Assembly (NCBI GenBank): GCA_019636235.1
Contig: JAHBXW010000001.1
Location: forward strand, 1-64,000
Length of the DNA stretch: 64,000 bases
Source: Planctomyces sp.
Lineage (GTDB): Bacteria > Planctomycetota > Planctomycetia > Planctomycetales > Planctomycetaceae
Direction: 5' to 3'
A program made the translations under genes and the position numbers. The notes under the pieces are model-generated. The model did not search any database, had not been told where the DNA came from, and saw nothing but the letters and a program-made list of their open reading frames with translations. Positions 1 to 7,331 of this stretch are shown here, piece by piece (the first letter of the stretch is position 1; each line of letters opens with the position of its first letter).

Positions 1-26
1 ATGACTTCGGTATTGCCCGACAATGA

Positions 27-125
27 AGGTCGCACGCCGATTTCGAATGTGTCTTCGACGCCGTCCTGGCCAAGATCGGCACGACGCCTGCTGATGAGCT
101 GGAACAGTTCCTGCCCGACGTGTGA
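27..125 (+). pseudogene. Possible C-terminal remnant of an IS66-type transposase
   Basis: One open frame entering from the left side encodes a 32-residue tail ending in LAKIGTTPADELEQFLPDV and a stop. The pattern of an aromatic/hydrophobic helix, then a TTPAD-EL step and a final LLPD-like end resembles the extreme C-terminus of IS66-family transposases, which usually end in a leucine-rich LLPD(R/N)W motif. There is no in-frame start in the visible sequence and an in-frame stop lies just upstream at 24-26, so it is at best a fragment. The match is short and judged by eye; it could be chance. It would fit the repeat- and toxin-rich character of the first 1.8 kb. Confidence 0.22.
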
Positions 126-158
126 AAACGCGACGGCGGCGCAGAAAGCGAAGTTCCC

Positions 159-413
159 TCACTTAACAGACGTTAATCGCGTTTGCGACGGAGGAAGCTC
201 TCGCAATCGTCGCAGCAACTCCTCGCATGCGTCGCCTTCCGACCGGAACCATTGGTCATCGTAGCGCTCTCCGCGCTCGGTGTAATAAACGCACCATTGG
301 TTTCGCTCTTCGGACAAGCACAGCCGATCATTCTGCAATCCTCCATCGAGGCTGTAGACCGCAGGATTGAATAGCTCCTCATCGAGAATGCGCTTTAGCT
401 CTATCTTGTTCAT
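159..413 (-). CDS. Small immunity-like protein (tentatively Imm59-like)
   Basis: Encodes 84 residues starting MNKIELKRIL and containing AVYSLDGG, then a CL-E--NQWCVYYTERGER stretch and an acidic DACEELLRRL helix. This layout (short N-terminal helix, YSLDGG, W-x-VYY-ERG, E-AC-x-LL helix) is one I associate with a small immunity family of polymorphic toxin systems, tentatively Imm59; the family name is from memory. The ATG at 413 overlaps the TGA of the TNT toxin remnant in an ATGA arrangement, the usual coupling of toxin and immunity gene. A longer upstream in-frame reading exists, but it runs through the toxin remnant in the wrong frame, so the 413 start is preferred. The gene is intact although its presumed toxin is frameshifted. 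Expected to be a cytosolic antitoxin binding the NAD+ glycohydrolase. Confidence 0.68.
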   Translation of the reverse strand: MNKIELKRILDEELFNPAVYSLDGGLQNDRLCLSEERNQWCVYYTERGERYDDQWFRSEGDACEELLRRLRELPPSQTRLTSVK

Positions 414-735
414 GGATTCACGCACTCCAGGTGTCCCGATCTTAACAGCGATTGCACGCTCGACGGCAGCTCGTACTGCTGACCGCCTCCAAGCTGCCCA
501 AACCACGGGGTTGCACGCCCGCTTTGAACCTCGATCGGCTTGACGACGCGGAAGGCGCTGAATGGCCTTCCGCGGCGCCATAAGGCAACGACCGCATAGG
601 CACGGGCGTACCAGCGGGCGATGCGAATCGTCCGGTATCGAGCCCGAACCGATCAATGAGCGTCCCAGGCTGCAATGTCTCGGCGACTGGCGCACCTGAA
701 AATCCGCGATTTGGCGGATAGTAGCTCGTCAGCCG
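410..735 (-). pseudogene. TNT-type (NAD+ glycohydrolase) toxin domain, frameshifted and N-terminally truncated
   Basis: Two frames together spell a TNT domain, the NAD+ glycohydrolase fold of tuberculosis necrotizing toxin. The upstream half reads SYYPPNRGFSGAPV, LQPGTLIDRFG, GRFASPAGTP and MRSLP; after about position 570 the reading must shift by one base and continues PFSAFRVVKPIEV, PWFGQLGGGQQYELPSSVQ to a TGA at 410-412. The PWFGQ-GGG-QY block contains the glutamine known to be essential in TNT. The stop overlaps the start of the immunity-like gene. Directly upstream of the domain is not an RHS or other delivery module but a 78-bp palindromic repeat, so the toxin has lost its carrier. One missing base is enough to explain the frame change; a sequencing error cannot be excluded, but the missing N-terminus would still make it an orphan. 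Confidence 0.78.
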
Positions 736-750
736 CTGTCCGGCAGTCTT

Positions 751-828
751 GTAGGGTGGGTCAAGCTTGCGCAGACCCACCATCGCAGGGTGGAATTCCG
801 GTGGGTCTCGTGCCTCGACCCACCCTAC
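751..828. repeat. Palindromic REP-like element, family A, left copy
   Basis: A 78-bp element bounded by a perfect 12-bp inverted repeat (GTAGGGTGGGTC / GACCCACCCTAC) with further GGTGGGTC-type arms inside. A second copy of the same length lies at 26193-26270 in the opposite orientation with only scattered differences. Such GTAGGGTGGG palindromes resemble REP sequences mobilised by TnpA-REP transposases; no such transposase gene is in the window. It sits about 16 bp upstream of the truncated TNT domain. Confidence 0.8.
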
Positions 829-916
829 AGGGCTGACGATGTTTCGATCGTAACCTCCGCCGGACGGCCAGAACAGGCGTTCCGACCGGGCGCCTCGCGG
901 CCGCGTGATTCGCGGC

Positions 917-1093
917 GGGGTGGCCCGGTTGGACGGCTCGGTTTCTGCGTGCCACGGCTCTGCCGAGCCGTGCGCTCGTACGAAACACACTCTCTGTACG
1001 TCGACCGGCGCGATTCGCAATGGGACACCTTCCCCTACCACATCGGTCCGGGCGTTCAACACGCCAGACGGGCGGGCAAGCCGCCCTTGGCAC
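917..1093. repeat. Dispersed repeat family B, left copy
   Basis: About 177 bp that matches 25227-25403 closely in the same orientation. Shared landmarks are CCCGGTTGGACGGCTC, the hairpin CACGGCTCTGCCGAGCCGTG, GAAACACAC, CCCCTACCACATCGGTCCGG, GGGCGTTC-ACACGCCA and GGGCGGGCAAGCCGCCC. It appears non-coding; frames are not conserved between the copies. A partial third copy of the 3' end is present near 1483-1520. Confidence 0.75.
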
Positions 1094-1159
1094 CCGGCGC
1101 TCGGCTGGGGGCTTCGCTCCGCTACGACCCCAGCCAACTAGCCGCTGCTCGGGACGTGT

Positions 1160-1226
1160 CGAGATCGAATTGCCGGGCGCTGACGCTTCCGGCTCGTTTG
1201 GCGCTCGTGACGCGGGGATGAACCCC
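1160..1226. repeat. Dispersed repeat family C, copy 1
   Basis: Shares ATCGAATTGCCGGGCGCTGA, then CGCTTCCGGCTCGT, GCGCTCGTGACG and CGGGGATG with 1566-1630. Reverse-complement traces of the same family (GCCAACGAGCCGGAAGCCTC) occur near 24440-24460. Short GC-rich repeat of unknown origin, non-coding as far as I can see. Confidence 0.6.
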
Positions 1227-1565
1227 GTCGCACAGGGTTGACAATGGGACAGCGCCCAAGGACTCCAGCACGAGAACGCCAGTCTGTGCGCAGGGGCGGA
1301 CTCGTTGGTCGCGTGTCGCTGCTTGCGAATCGTGGCCGCCATGATTCCCGCTCCGGAAGGTCATTCGAGCAAAGCTCGCCACTCGCCACAGCTCGGCAGG
1401 GCAGCTCGACAGGGCCGCGGAACCCAAAGAAATGGCGGATCAACCAGGCCACCCCGCCATGCGGGCGAACTCGGGACAACTGAGAACACGCCACACGGGC
1501 GGGCAAGCCGGCCGTGGCGCCCGGGCGGGCGTGACGGCGGGGATGAACCCCGCCGCTCGGGTCGG

Positions 1566-1630
1566 GTCGAAATCGAATTGCCGGGCGCTGACGCTTCCGG
1601 CTCGTGGGCGCTCGTGACGGCGGGGATGTA
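1566..1630. repeat. Dispersed repeat family C, copy 2
   Basis: Second direct copy of the repeat at 1160-1226, including AATCGAATTGCCGGGCGCTG and CGCTTCCGGCTCGTGGGCGC followed by TCGTGACGGCGGGGATG. The copy spacing of about 400 bp does not match a CRISPR or tandem array. Confidence 0.6.
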
Positions 1631-1765
1631 TACCCCGCCGCTTGGGTCACGTTTTTCACGCCGCTCGGGTCACGCATTGCGGCACTGCGCGGCCGCATCA
1701 CGCAGCGCGGTTCGCCAGGCCCGGGATCTCGTTGACCTGCGTCACGGGACCGGCGCCCGAGGGCC

Positions 1766-1951
1766 TCACAGCGGAGCGGACCAGCGCCAGATGGATGCAT
1801 CCTCCGCCAGCAGCACCGGAGGCGCGTCGAAGTCCCCGTCCGTCTCGTGCTCGGCAAATTCCGGCAACACGGGCAGGATCATCAGTGCGGACAGCACCAG
1901 CACCGCGAGAAACTCGGCCAGTGTGTAACCGTTGCGTCGGGATCGGCGCAT
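1766..1951 (-). CDS. Very short type IV prepilin-like protein
   Basis: Encodes 61 residues. The N-terminus has a basic leader and a prepilin peptidase site, RRNG^YTLAEFLAVLVL, with the expected Glu at position +5 and a long hydrophobic helix (roughly residues 11-30) typical of type IV pilins and pseudopilins. Only about 30 residues follow the helix, far less than the 130-300 of usual planctomycete prepilins. AGGAG lies seven bases before the ATG at 1951; a GTG at 1954 is an alternative. The stop is followed by no recognisable continuation in the other frames. It may be a genuine minor pseudopilin stub or a decayed 5' end of a larger gene; position next to a repeat-rich region makes decay plausible. 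Confidence 0.55.
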   Translation of the reverse strand: MRRSRRNGYTLAEFLAVLVLSALMILPVLPEFAEHETDGDFDAPPVLLAEDASIWRWSAPL

Positions 1952-1954
1952 CAC

Positions 1955-2334
1955 TCAACTCCTGGATTGCTCCTGTCGCGGGAATTCGTGCCCCGTGAGG
2001 GGCGGGCCGCAGGTGTTGTCGGTGCATTTGGCAACGGGCGTGCCAGTCAAAGATTTTCCGCGGCGAAGCGCGCCAAACCGGGGCGGGACGCCTAGAATCT
2101 CCTGCAATTGCTGCCGGAACTGGTTCGCGAGACAGCGAATTCCCCTTGCGGCGGTCTCCCGGCGAGCAATCAAACCCGAACTGATCGGCGGAGACGGCCG
2201 CTGATCGGGGAACGCGATTGCGGCGCGGCACGCCGTCGCAGCCCCAGTGGCAGGCCATTTCAGTCGGCGTGCCCGATTTCGAAGCGTCGCTGCCCGCGTT
2301 GCGACGCCGCGTTTGTGAATCTGAACACTGACAC
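1955..2334. other. Intergenic region between prepilin-like gene and ABC transporter
   Basis: About 380 bp. A 72-codon minus-strand frame ends directly at the prepilin-like start, but it has no recognisable domain, no clear RBS and a composition like other spurious frames here. No tRNA, clear promoter or terminator was seen. Confidence 0.4.
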
Positions 2335-4299
2335 GTGACCGCCGCCCAGCCTCTCGAACGATCCCTGACGCGGCACATTGATCGCGATGCGGAGCCCCGG
2401 CAGCGGCCGCTCGATTTCCGATTGATCGCCCGGCTGGCTGCCCACACCCGGCCCTACGCGGGATTGCGAAACCGGTTGCTGGTCACCGTCCTGCTGCGGG
2501 CCATCCAGTTGCCGGCGCTGACGTGGGTGGTGGCGGCCGTCATCAACGGGCCGGTCGAGCGACGTGATCCGACGGGCGTGACCTGGGGAGCGGCGGCCTT
2601 CGCCGTGTTGGCGGTCTGCACGCAATGGGTGATGCACTTTCGGCAGCGGTGGGCCCTGGAACTGGGCGAGGCGGTGGTCAACGATCTCCGCAACGAGCTG
2701 TTCGCCAAGCTGCAGCGGATGCCGATGAGCTGGTATCACGGGACGAAGGTGGGCCGCGTGATCAGCCGGATGACGTCGGACATCGAGGACCTGCGGAGCG
2801 GCGTGCAGGAGGTTCTGTTCGTCACGCTGGTCCAGTTAGGGCAGATGCTGCTGGCGGCGGCGGCGATGATCTGGTTTGACTGGACGCTGTTCCTGATCGT
2901 GCTGGGGCTGGCGCCGGTGATCTGGGTTGTGAACCGGGCGTTTCACCGTCGGCTGAGTCAGGCGCTGCGGGCGATGCGGGAGAGTTTCAGCCGGGTGACA
3001 GCGACACTGGCGGAGGCGGTCGTGGGCATCCGCGTGACCCAGGCGTTCGCCCGGCAGGCGGAGAACTCGCGGGCGTTCGCGGAATTGGCGGCCGACCATT
3101 CGCGCTACAACACGGCCGTGCTGCGAACGCATGGCCTGTTCCTGCCGCTGCTCGAGCTGAACAGCCAGGTGTTTCTGGCGATTCTGCTGTTCGTGGGAGG
3201 CTGGCGGGTGCTGGCGGCGCATGAGGTCGAGCGGCCCCTCGGCGCGGAAGCGGCGGCCGTTGCGGCGGAGTCGGCGGATCAGGCGAATCGCACGCCGGGA
3301 GCGGAGTCGCAGGCCACGCCCCGCGGCGGGACCAGCGTCGGCGATCTGATCGGGTTCTTCTTCATGGCGGGGCTGTTCTTTTCGCCGATTTCCGTGATCG
3401 GCAACCAGTTCAACCAGGCGATGACGGCGATGGCCGGCGCGGAACGCTTGTTCGCGCTGCTGGATGCCGAGCCGGAGTGGAGCGATCCGCCGGACGCCCG
3501 CGAGGTGGACCTTCAGGGGCGGGTGGAGTTCCGGGACGTGACGTTCGCTTACATCCCGGGGCGACCGGTGCTGCACGACATCCAGTTCACGGTCGAGCCG
3601 GGGCAGACGGTGGCGCTGGTGGGGCACACCGGGAGCGGCAAGACGTCGATCATCAATCTGGCAGCGAAGTTCTATCTGCCGGGACAGGGGCAGGTGCTGC
3701 TGGACGGGATCGACTCCCGCGAGATCGAGTCGGGGCGCCTGCATCGTCAAATGGGAGTCGTGCTGCAGCAGAATTACCTGTTCTCAGGCGACATTGCGTC
3801 GAATGTGCGGATGGGGAAGCCGGACGCCGACGACCAGGAGATCGCGGACGTGTTCGAGCGGCTGGGCAGCGGCGCGCTCCTGGAGCAGCTGCCGCAGGGG
3901 CTGCGGACGCAGGTGGGGGAGCGTGGCGGTTCGCTGTCGCTGGGCCAGCGGCAACTGGTGTGCTTCGCGCGGGCGCTGATCGCCGATCCGCGGATTCTGA
4001 TTCTGGATGAGGCGACGAGCAGCATCGACAGCGCGACGGAGGCGCGGCTGCAGGAGGCGCTGCGGGTGCTGCTGGCGGGGCGGACGAGTTTCGTGGTGGC
4101 TCACCGGTTAAGCACGATCCGGCATGCGGACCTGGTGCTGGTGCTGGATCATGGCCGGATCATCGAGCGCGGTCGGCACGCGGAGCTGATGGAGCGGGGG
4201 GGCGTGTATGCCGCTCAGTACCGCAGGTTCGCGGCGGCGGGGGGCGTCCGGCGAAGTGGGGACGACGCGGCGTCGACGTCGGGCGTTCAGAATTCGTGA
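2335..4299 (+). CDS. ABC exporter, fused permease and ATPase (MsbA/MdlB-like)
   Basis: 654 residues, the size of a half-transporter that works as a homodimer in the inner membrane. Residues about 30-375 are the six-helix ABC exporter membrane domain; residues 395-635 are the ATPase. Visible motifs are Walker A GHTGSGKT (430-437), Q-loop around 478, signature LSLGQ (534-538), Walker B ILILDEA (554-560) and switch histidine in VAHRLS (589-594). A hydrophilic Ala/Glu-rich insert (about 297-333) lies between the last two membrane helices, longer than usual. Translation probably starts at GTG 2335. It stands alone, followed by a promoter for the next gene. Substrate (lipid, peptide or drug) cannot be told from sequence. 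Confidence 0.9.
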   Translation: MTAAQPLERSLTRHIDRDAEPRQRPLDFRLIARLAAHTRPYAGLRNRLLVTVLLRAIQLPALTWVVAAVINGPVERRDPTGVTWGAAAFAVLAVCTQWVMHFRQRWALELGEAVVNDLRNELFAKLQRMPMSWYHGTKVGRVISRMTSDIEDLRSGVQEVLFVTLVQLGQMLLAAAAMIWFDWTLFLIVLGLAPVIWVVNRAFHRRLSQALRAMRESFSRVTATLAEAVVGIRVTQAFARQAENSRAFAELAADHSRYNTAVLRTHGLFLPLLELNSQVFLAILLFVGGWRVLAAHEVERPLGAEAAAVAAESADQANRTPGAESQATPRGGTSVGDLIGFFFMAGLFFSPISVIGNQFNQAMTAMAGAERLFALLDAEPEWSDPPDAREVDLQGRVEFRDVTFAYIPGRPVLHDIQFTVEPGQTVALVGHTGSGKTSIINLAAKFYLPGQGQVLLDGIDSREIESGRLHRQMGVVLQQNYLFSGDIASNVRMGKPDADDQEIADVFERLGSGALLEQLPQGLRTQVGERGGSLSLGQRQLVCFARALIADPRILILDEATSSIDSATEARLQEALRVLLAGRTSFVVAHRLSTIRHADLVLVLDHGRIIERGRHAELMERGGVYAAQYRRFAAAGGVRRSGDDAASTSGVQNS

Positions 4300-4326
4300 A
4301 GGGTCACGGGGGCGGTCCGGGTCGCG

Positions 4327-4354
4327 TTGACGGCGGCCGGCGGCGACGTAAAAT
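4327..4354 (+). promoter_or_regulatory. Predicted sigma-70-type promoter for the DUF1573 gene
   Basis: TTGACG at 4327-4332 and TAAAAT at 4349-4354 are separated by 16 bp, in the non-coding gap before the gene starting at 4405. One of the few AT-rich spots in this stretch. Confidence 0.5.
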
Positions 4355-4404
4355 CTTACGCGCGATCATGTTGTCTTTTTCTTAGCGTTTCAGGGTGAGT
4401 TTCC

Positions 4405-5664
4405 ATGCGACCCACTGCGGTGATCGGTTTGATCGTGGCGATGGCAGCGTCACTGTCCGCGATTTCGTGGCTGACGTCCTACAACGCTCCCAATTCCAAG
4501 GCGGCTTCGGAGGCTGAGGCCAAAATGCGGGACGCGGCGATGGGCCCCTTCGCCGGACGGGAGAACGACGACGGGACGCACGATCCGAAACACGATCAGG
4601 GGCACACGCACGCTCTGGAGGATCACGAACGCGGGGTCAGTGAGAACCCGTTCGATCTGACGGGCAAGGGGCCGCATCCCCGGGCTGAAGTCCCCGAGCA
4701 GGTGTACGAGTTTCCGCAGATGGTGTTCGGCCGGGAGGGAGAGCATGTGTTCGAGATCAAGAACACGGGTGCGGCGCCGCTTCGACTGGCGAAAGGCGGG
4801 TCGACCTGCAAGTGCACGATTCCCACCGTCAAAGACAACGACGGCATTCCGCCCGGCGGGTCGATCACGGTGACGTTGCGATGGAAACCGGCGCAGCCCG
4901 ATCCGAAGTTCCGGCAGCAGGCGACCGTGTGGACCAACGATCCCGAGAACTCGCGGATTGACCTGACGATTGAAGGTCAGGTCGCCGCGGAAGGAATCCA
5001 GGTGCCCGCCGCCAGCCTCAACTTCAACGACGTCCGGCAGGGGCAGGCCAAGTCCCAGACGGCCTACATCTTCGCCAGCCAGCGGACAGACGTGGAGATT
5101 CTCGGCGTGGAGACATCCAGCGACCGGATCACCGTCGACGTGTCCACCGCCAGCGAAGAAGAAGCGCAGAAGAACCATGCCGTGGGGGGCTACAAATTCG
5201 ACGTCACCGTGCTGCCCAGCAATGAGATCGGGCTGGTCAGGGAATACTTCATCGTGCAGACGAATCTCGAGTTTTCTCCGAACTTCCGATGGGAGATCAC
5301 GGGTCAACGTCCGGGTCCGCTGAAGATCATCGGCTCGAGCTGGTACGCGGCCCGGCAGTTGGTGAGTCTGGGACGGTTCCAGGCTTCGGAGGGCGCTTCG
5401 CGAAAGCTGTCAGTGTTCCTGGACAAGGCCGACGAGCCGGCGACGCTGGTGAACGTGGAGACCACTTCGCCGGTCCAGATCCGGCTGGAGCACGACCCGC
5501 AGTTCGACAACGCCGATCGTGAACGGTACTGGCTGTATGTCGACTTCCCCAAAGGGGGCAGGACCGGCAATTTTACGATGGAAGATCCGGCCCGATTGAT
5601 CCTGCAGACGACGCATCCCAACGCGCCGGCCGTGCAGATCAACGTGTCCTACGAGGCGCTGTGA
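4405..5664 (+). CDS. DUF1573 protein, membrane-anchored
   Basis: 419 residues. An N-terminal hydrophobic segment (about 5-24) should anchor or export the protein. Residues 100-195 form a DUF1573 immunoglobulin-like domain with the GSTCKCT motif (132-138), the cysteine signature of this family, and a second similar beta-rich stretch (about 200-300) lacks the cysteines. Between the anchor and the domain, residues 56-77 are rich in histidine and aspartate, which might bind metal. DUF1573 proteins are abundant and secreted in planctomycetes; their role is not established. ATG at 4405 follows a weak purine-rich stretch. Upstream promoter predicted at 4327-4354. Confidence 0.82.
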   Translation: MRPTAVIGLIVAMAASLSAISWLTSYNAPNSKAASEAEAKMRDAAMGPFAGRENDDGTHDPKHDQGHTHALEDHERGVSENPFDLTGKGPHPRAEVPEQVYEFPQMVFGREGEHVFEIKNTGAAPLRLAKGGSTCKCTIPTVKDNDGIPPGGSITVTLRWKPAQPDPKFRQQATVWTNDPENSRIDLTIEGQVAAEGIQVPAASLNFNDVRQGQAKSQTAYIFASQRTDVEILGVETSSDRITVDVSTASEEEAQKNHAVGGYKFDVTVLPSNEIGLVREYFIVQTNLEFSPNFRWEITGQRPGPLKIIGSSWYAARQLVSLGRFQASEGASRKLSVFLDKADEPATLVNVETTSPVQIRLEHDPQFDNADRERYWLYVDFPKGGRTGNFTMEDPARLILQTTHPNAPAVQINVSYEAL

Positions 5665-5753
5665 CGGACGGTTCGCGGTTCGACCTCACGACAACCGCCC
5701 GATCGCACGCTGCCGGATCGCCGCACTGATTCGATGTCAGCCGTTTCGCCATC

Positions 5754-6386
5754 ATGCCCTCGGACGCCGATCCCTGTCCCGAGTTGCTCGAACGGGCGGC
5801 CGGAGGCGACGCCGGGGCCATGAATGCGCTGCTGGACGAGCACCGCCAGGCGCTGCGGAGGATGATCGACGTGCGAATCGACCGCCGCATGTCGGCGCGC
5901 GTCGACGCCAGCGACGTCGTGCAGGACGTCCTGCTGGAGGCCAGCCAGCGGCTGCCCGAATATGTGCGCGGACCGGCCATTCCGTTCCGGATCTGGCTGC
6001 GCCAGATCGCCAAGGACCGGATGATTGATCTGCATCGTCGGCATCGGGCGCAGCGACGGGACGTCAGCCGCGAGCAGGCGCTGGCTGTCGCCCCCCTGGG
6101 GGACCGGTCGTCGCTGGACCTCGCCGCACAACTGTTCGATTCGGAGCTTACCCCCGCTGCGGCCACGATCCGCCGCGAGCTGCAGCGGAGGTTTTTTCTC
6201 GCGCTGGATGAACTCCCCGACGACGACCGCGAGATCATCCTGCTGCGGCACGTCCAGCATCTGGGCAACAGCGAAGCCGCCCAGACGCTGGGACTGACGC
6301 CGGCAGCGGCGGGAATGCGATATTTGAGGGCGCTCCGCCGGCTGCGGGAACTGCTGGGCGAAACGCCCTCGCAGCGACCGGCCTGA
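5754..6386 (+). CDS. RNA polymerase ECF-type sigma factor
   Basis: 210 residues. Region 2 covers about residues 10-100, with DASDVVQDVLLEA (51-63) and FRIWLRQIAKDRMIDLHR (78-95) recalling the core-binding and -10 recognition helices. Region 4 covers about 150-205: LDELPDDDREIILLRH, then the helix-turn-helix NSEAAQTLGLTPAAAGMRYL. The linker is short and there is no C-terminal extension. No anti-sigma gene is adjacent, which is common for planctomycete ECF factors. The next gene, a methyltransferase, begins 41 bp downstream on the same strand and could be co-transcribed. Confidence 0.87.
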   Translation: MPSDADPCPELLERAAGGDAGAMNALLDEHRQALRRMIDVRIDRRMSARVDASDVVQDVLLEASQRLPEYVRGPAIPFRIWLRQIAKDRMIDLHRRHRAQRRDVSREQALAVAPLGDRSSLDLAAQLFDSELTPAAATIRRELQRRFFLALDELPDDDREIILLRHVQHLGNSEAAQTLGLTPAAAGMRYLRALRRLRELLGETPSQRPA

Positions 6387-6427
6387 GAGCGGATTGTTTC
6401 TGCCGTCGGCCTTTTGGAGAACTTTGC

Positions 6428-7255
6428 GTGACGTCCCAACCGTCGAACGACTGGGCTCAGAACCGGGACGCCTGGAATCGTCTGGCGGCGGAGTCCAGTC
6501 CGTTTGCGAAGCCGGCGACTGACGCGGAGCTGGCCCGTCCGCTGGCGGCGCTCGACAGTCGGGGCTGGCTGCCGGGGGACGTCTCGGGGCTCAAGGTGTT
6601 GTGCCTGGCGGCGGGCGGGGGCTGGCAGGCCATCCTGTACGCGGCGGCGGGGGCGGAGGTCACGGTGTTCGATCTCAGCGACGCGATGCTCAGCATCGAC
6701 CGCCGCGAGGCGGAACGCCGGCAACTGCGCGTGCGGACCGTCGAGGGATCGATGGACGATCTGTCGGCCTTTCGCGATGCGGAATTCGACATCGTGCATC
6801 AGCCCGTCAGCACGTGTTACGTGCCGGACCTGGCGAAGGTGTATCGGGAAATCGCCCGCGTCGCCCGCGAAGACGGCCTGTACATCAGCCAGCACAAACA
6901 GCCGACGAGCCTGCAGGTCAGCCACCGGGATGCGTTTCACCGGCATGTGCTGGGCGTGTCCTATTACCACCGGGGGCCGCTGCCGGCGCTGGAGGACGTG
7001 GCCTACCGGGAGGAAGGGGCGGTGGAATACCTGCACCGCTGGCAGGACCTGGTGGGAGGGCTGTGCCGGGCTGGCTTTGTGGTGGAAGACCTGGTGGAAC
7101 CGCGTCGAGGCGATCCGCTGGCTCCGCCGGGGCACTTCGGACATCGCGGAATGACGGTCGCGCCGTATGTGCGGATCAAGGCGCGGCGGACCTCCGCAAC
7201 GCCGACGTTCTGCGGCCGCACCGCGCTGTGGGTTCCGGACGCGAAGCCCGAGTGA
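6428..7255 (+). CDS. Class I SAM-dependent methyltransferase
   Basis: 275 residues. A Rossmann SAM-binding core begins at VLCLAAGGGWQA (58-69, motif I) with the acidic FDLSDAML (81-88, motif II) and DIVHQPVSTCYVPDL (motif IV region). TTGGAG nine bases before GTG 6428 supports this start. The C-terminal half (after about 170) is not typical of a named subgroup, and the substrate is unknown. It follows the ECF sigma gene on the same strand by a short gap. Confidence 0.82.
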   Translation: MTSQPSNDWAQNRDAWNRLAAESSPFAKPATDAELARPLAALDSRGWLPGDVSGLKVLCLAAGGGWQAILYAAAGAEVTVFDLSDAMLSIDRREAERRQLRVRTVEGSMDDLSAFRDAEFDIVHQPVSTCYVPDLAKVYREIARVAREDGLYISQHKQPTSLQVSHRDAFHRHVLGVSYYHRGPLPALEDVAYREEGAVEYLHRWQDLVGGLCRAGFVVEDLVEPRRGDPLAPPGHFGHRGMTVAPYVRIKARRTSATPTFCGRTALWVPDAKPE

Positions 7256-7331
7256 GGCCGCCGGGAGCGGGGCTCCCCCCTCGGCCGCCGACCGCCGTTG
7301 ACGCGAGCAGCCAAACCACGACACTCGCCGC

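Larger units (their letters stand above)
829..1765. other. Repeat-rich region without a credible gene
   Basis: About 0.94 kb with no convincing coding frame. It holds family B (917-1093) and family C (1160-1226 and 1566-1630) repeats, plus a further partial copy of the family B tail around 1483-1560. Reading frames here have no start/RBS support and consist of Arg/Ala/Pro-rich sequence that changes with each repeat copy. GC-rich stem-loop potential is high throughout, for example CACGGCTC / GAGCCGTG near 953-972. Confidence 0.7.

Noticed and set aside
442..1137. A 231-codon minus-strand frame covering the repeats and the TNT half
   Set aside because: Only its part from about 735 to 570 resembles TNT; upstream it is made of repeat sequence and it shifts out of the domain frame afterwards.
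1955..2173. A 72-codon minus-strand frame just upstream of the prepilin-like gene
   Set aside because: No domain, weak start signal; composition suggests chance.
4300..4400. T-rich stretch (TTGTCTTTTTC near 4370) as a terminator of the ABC transporter gene
   Set aside because: No stable hairpin directly precedes it; it lies after a promoter-like pair instead.
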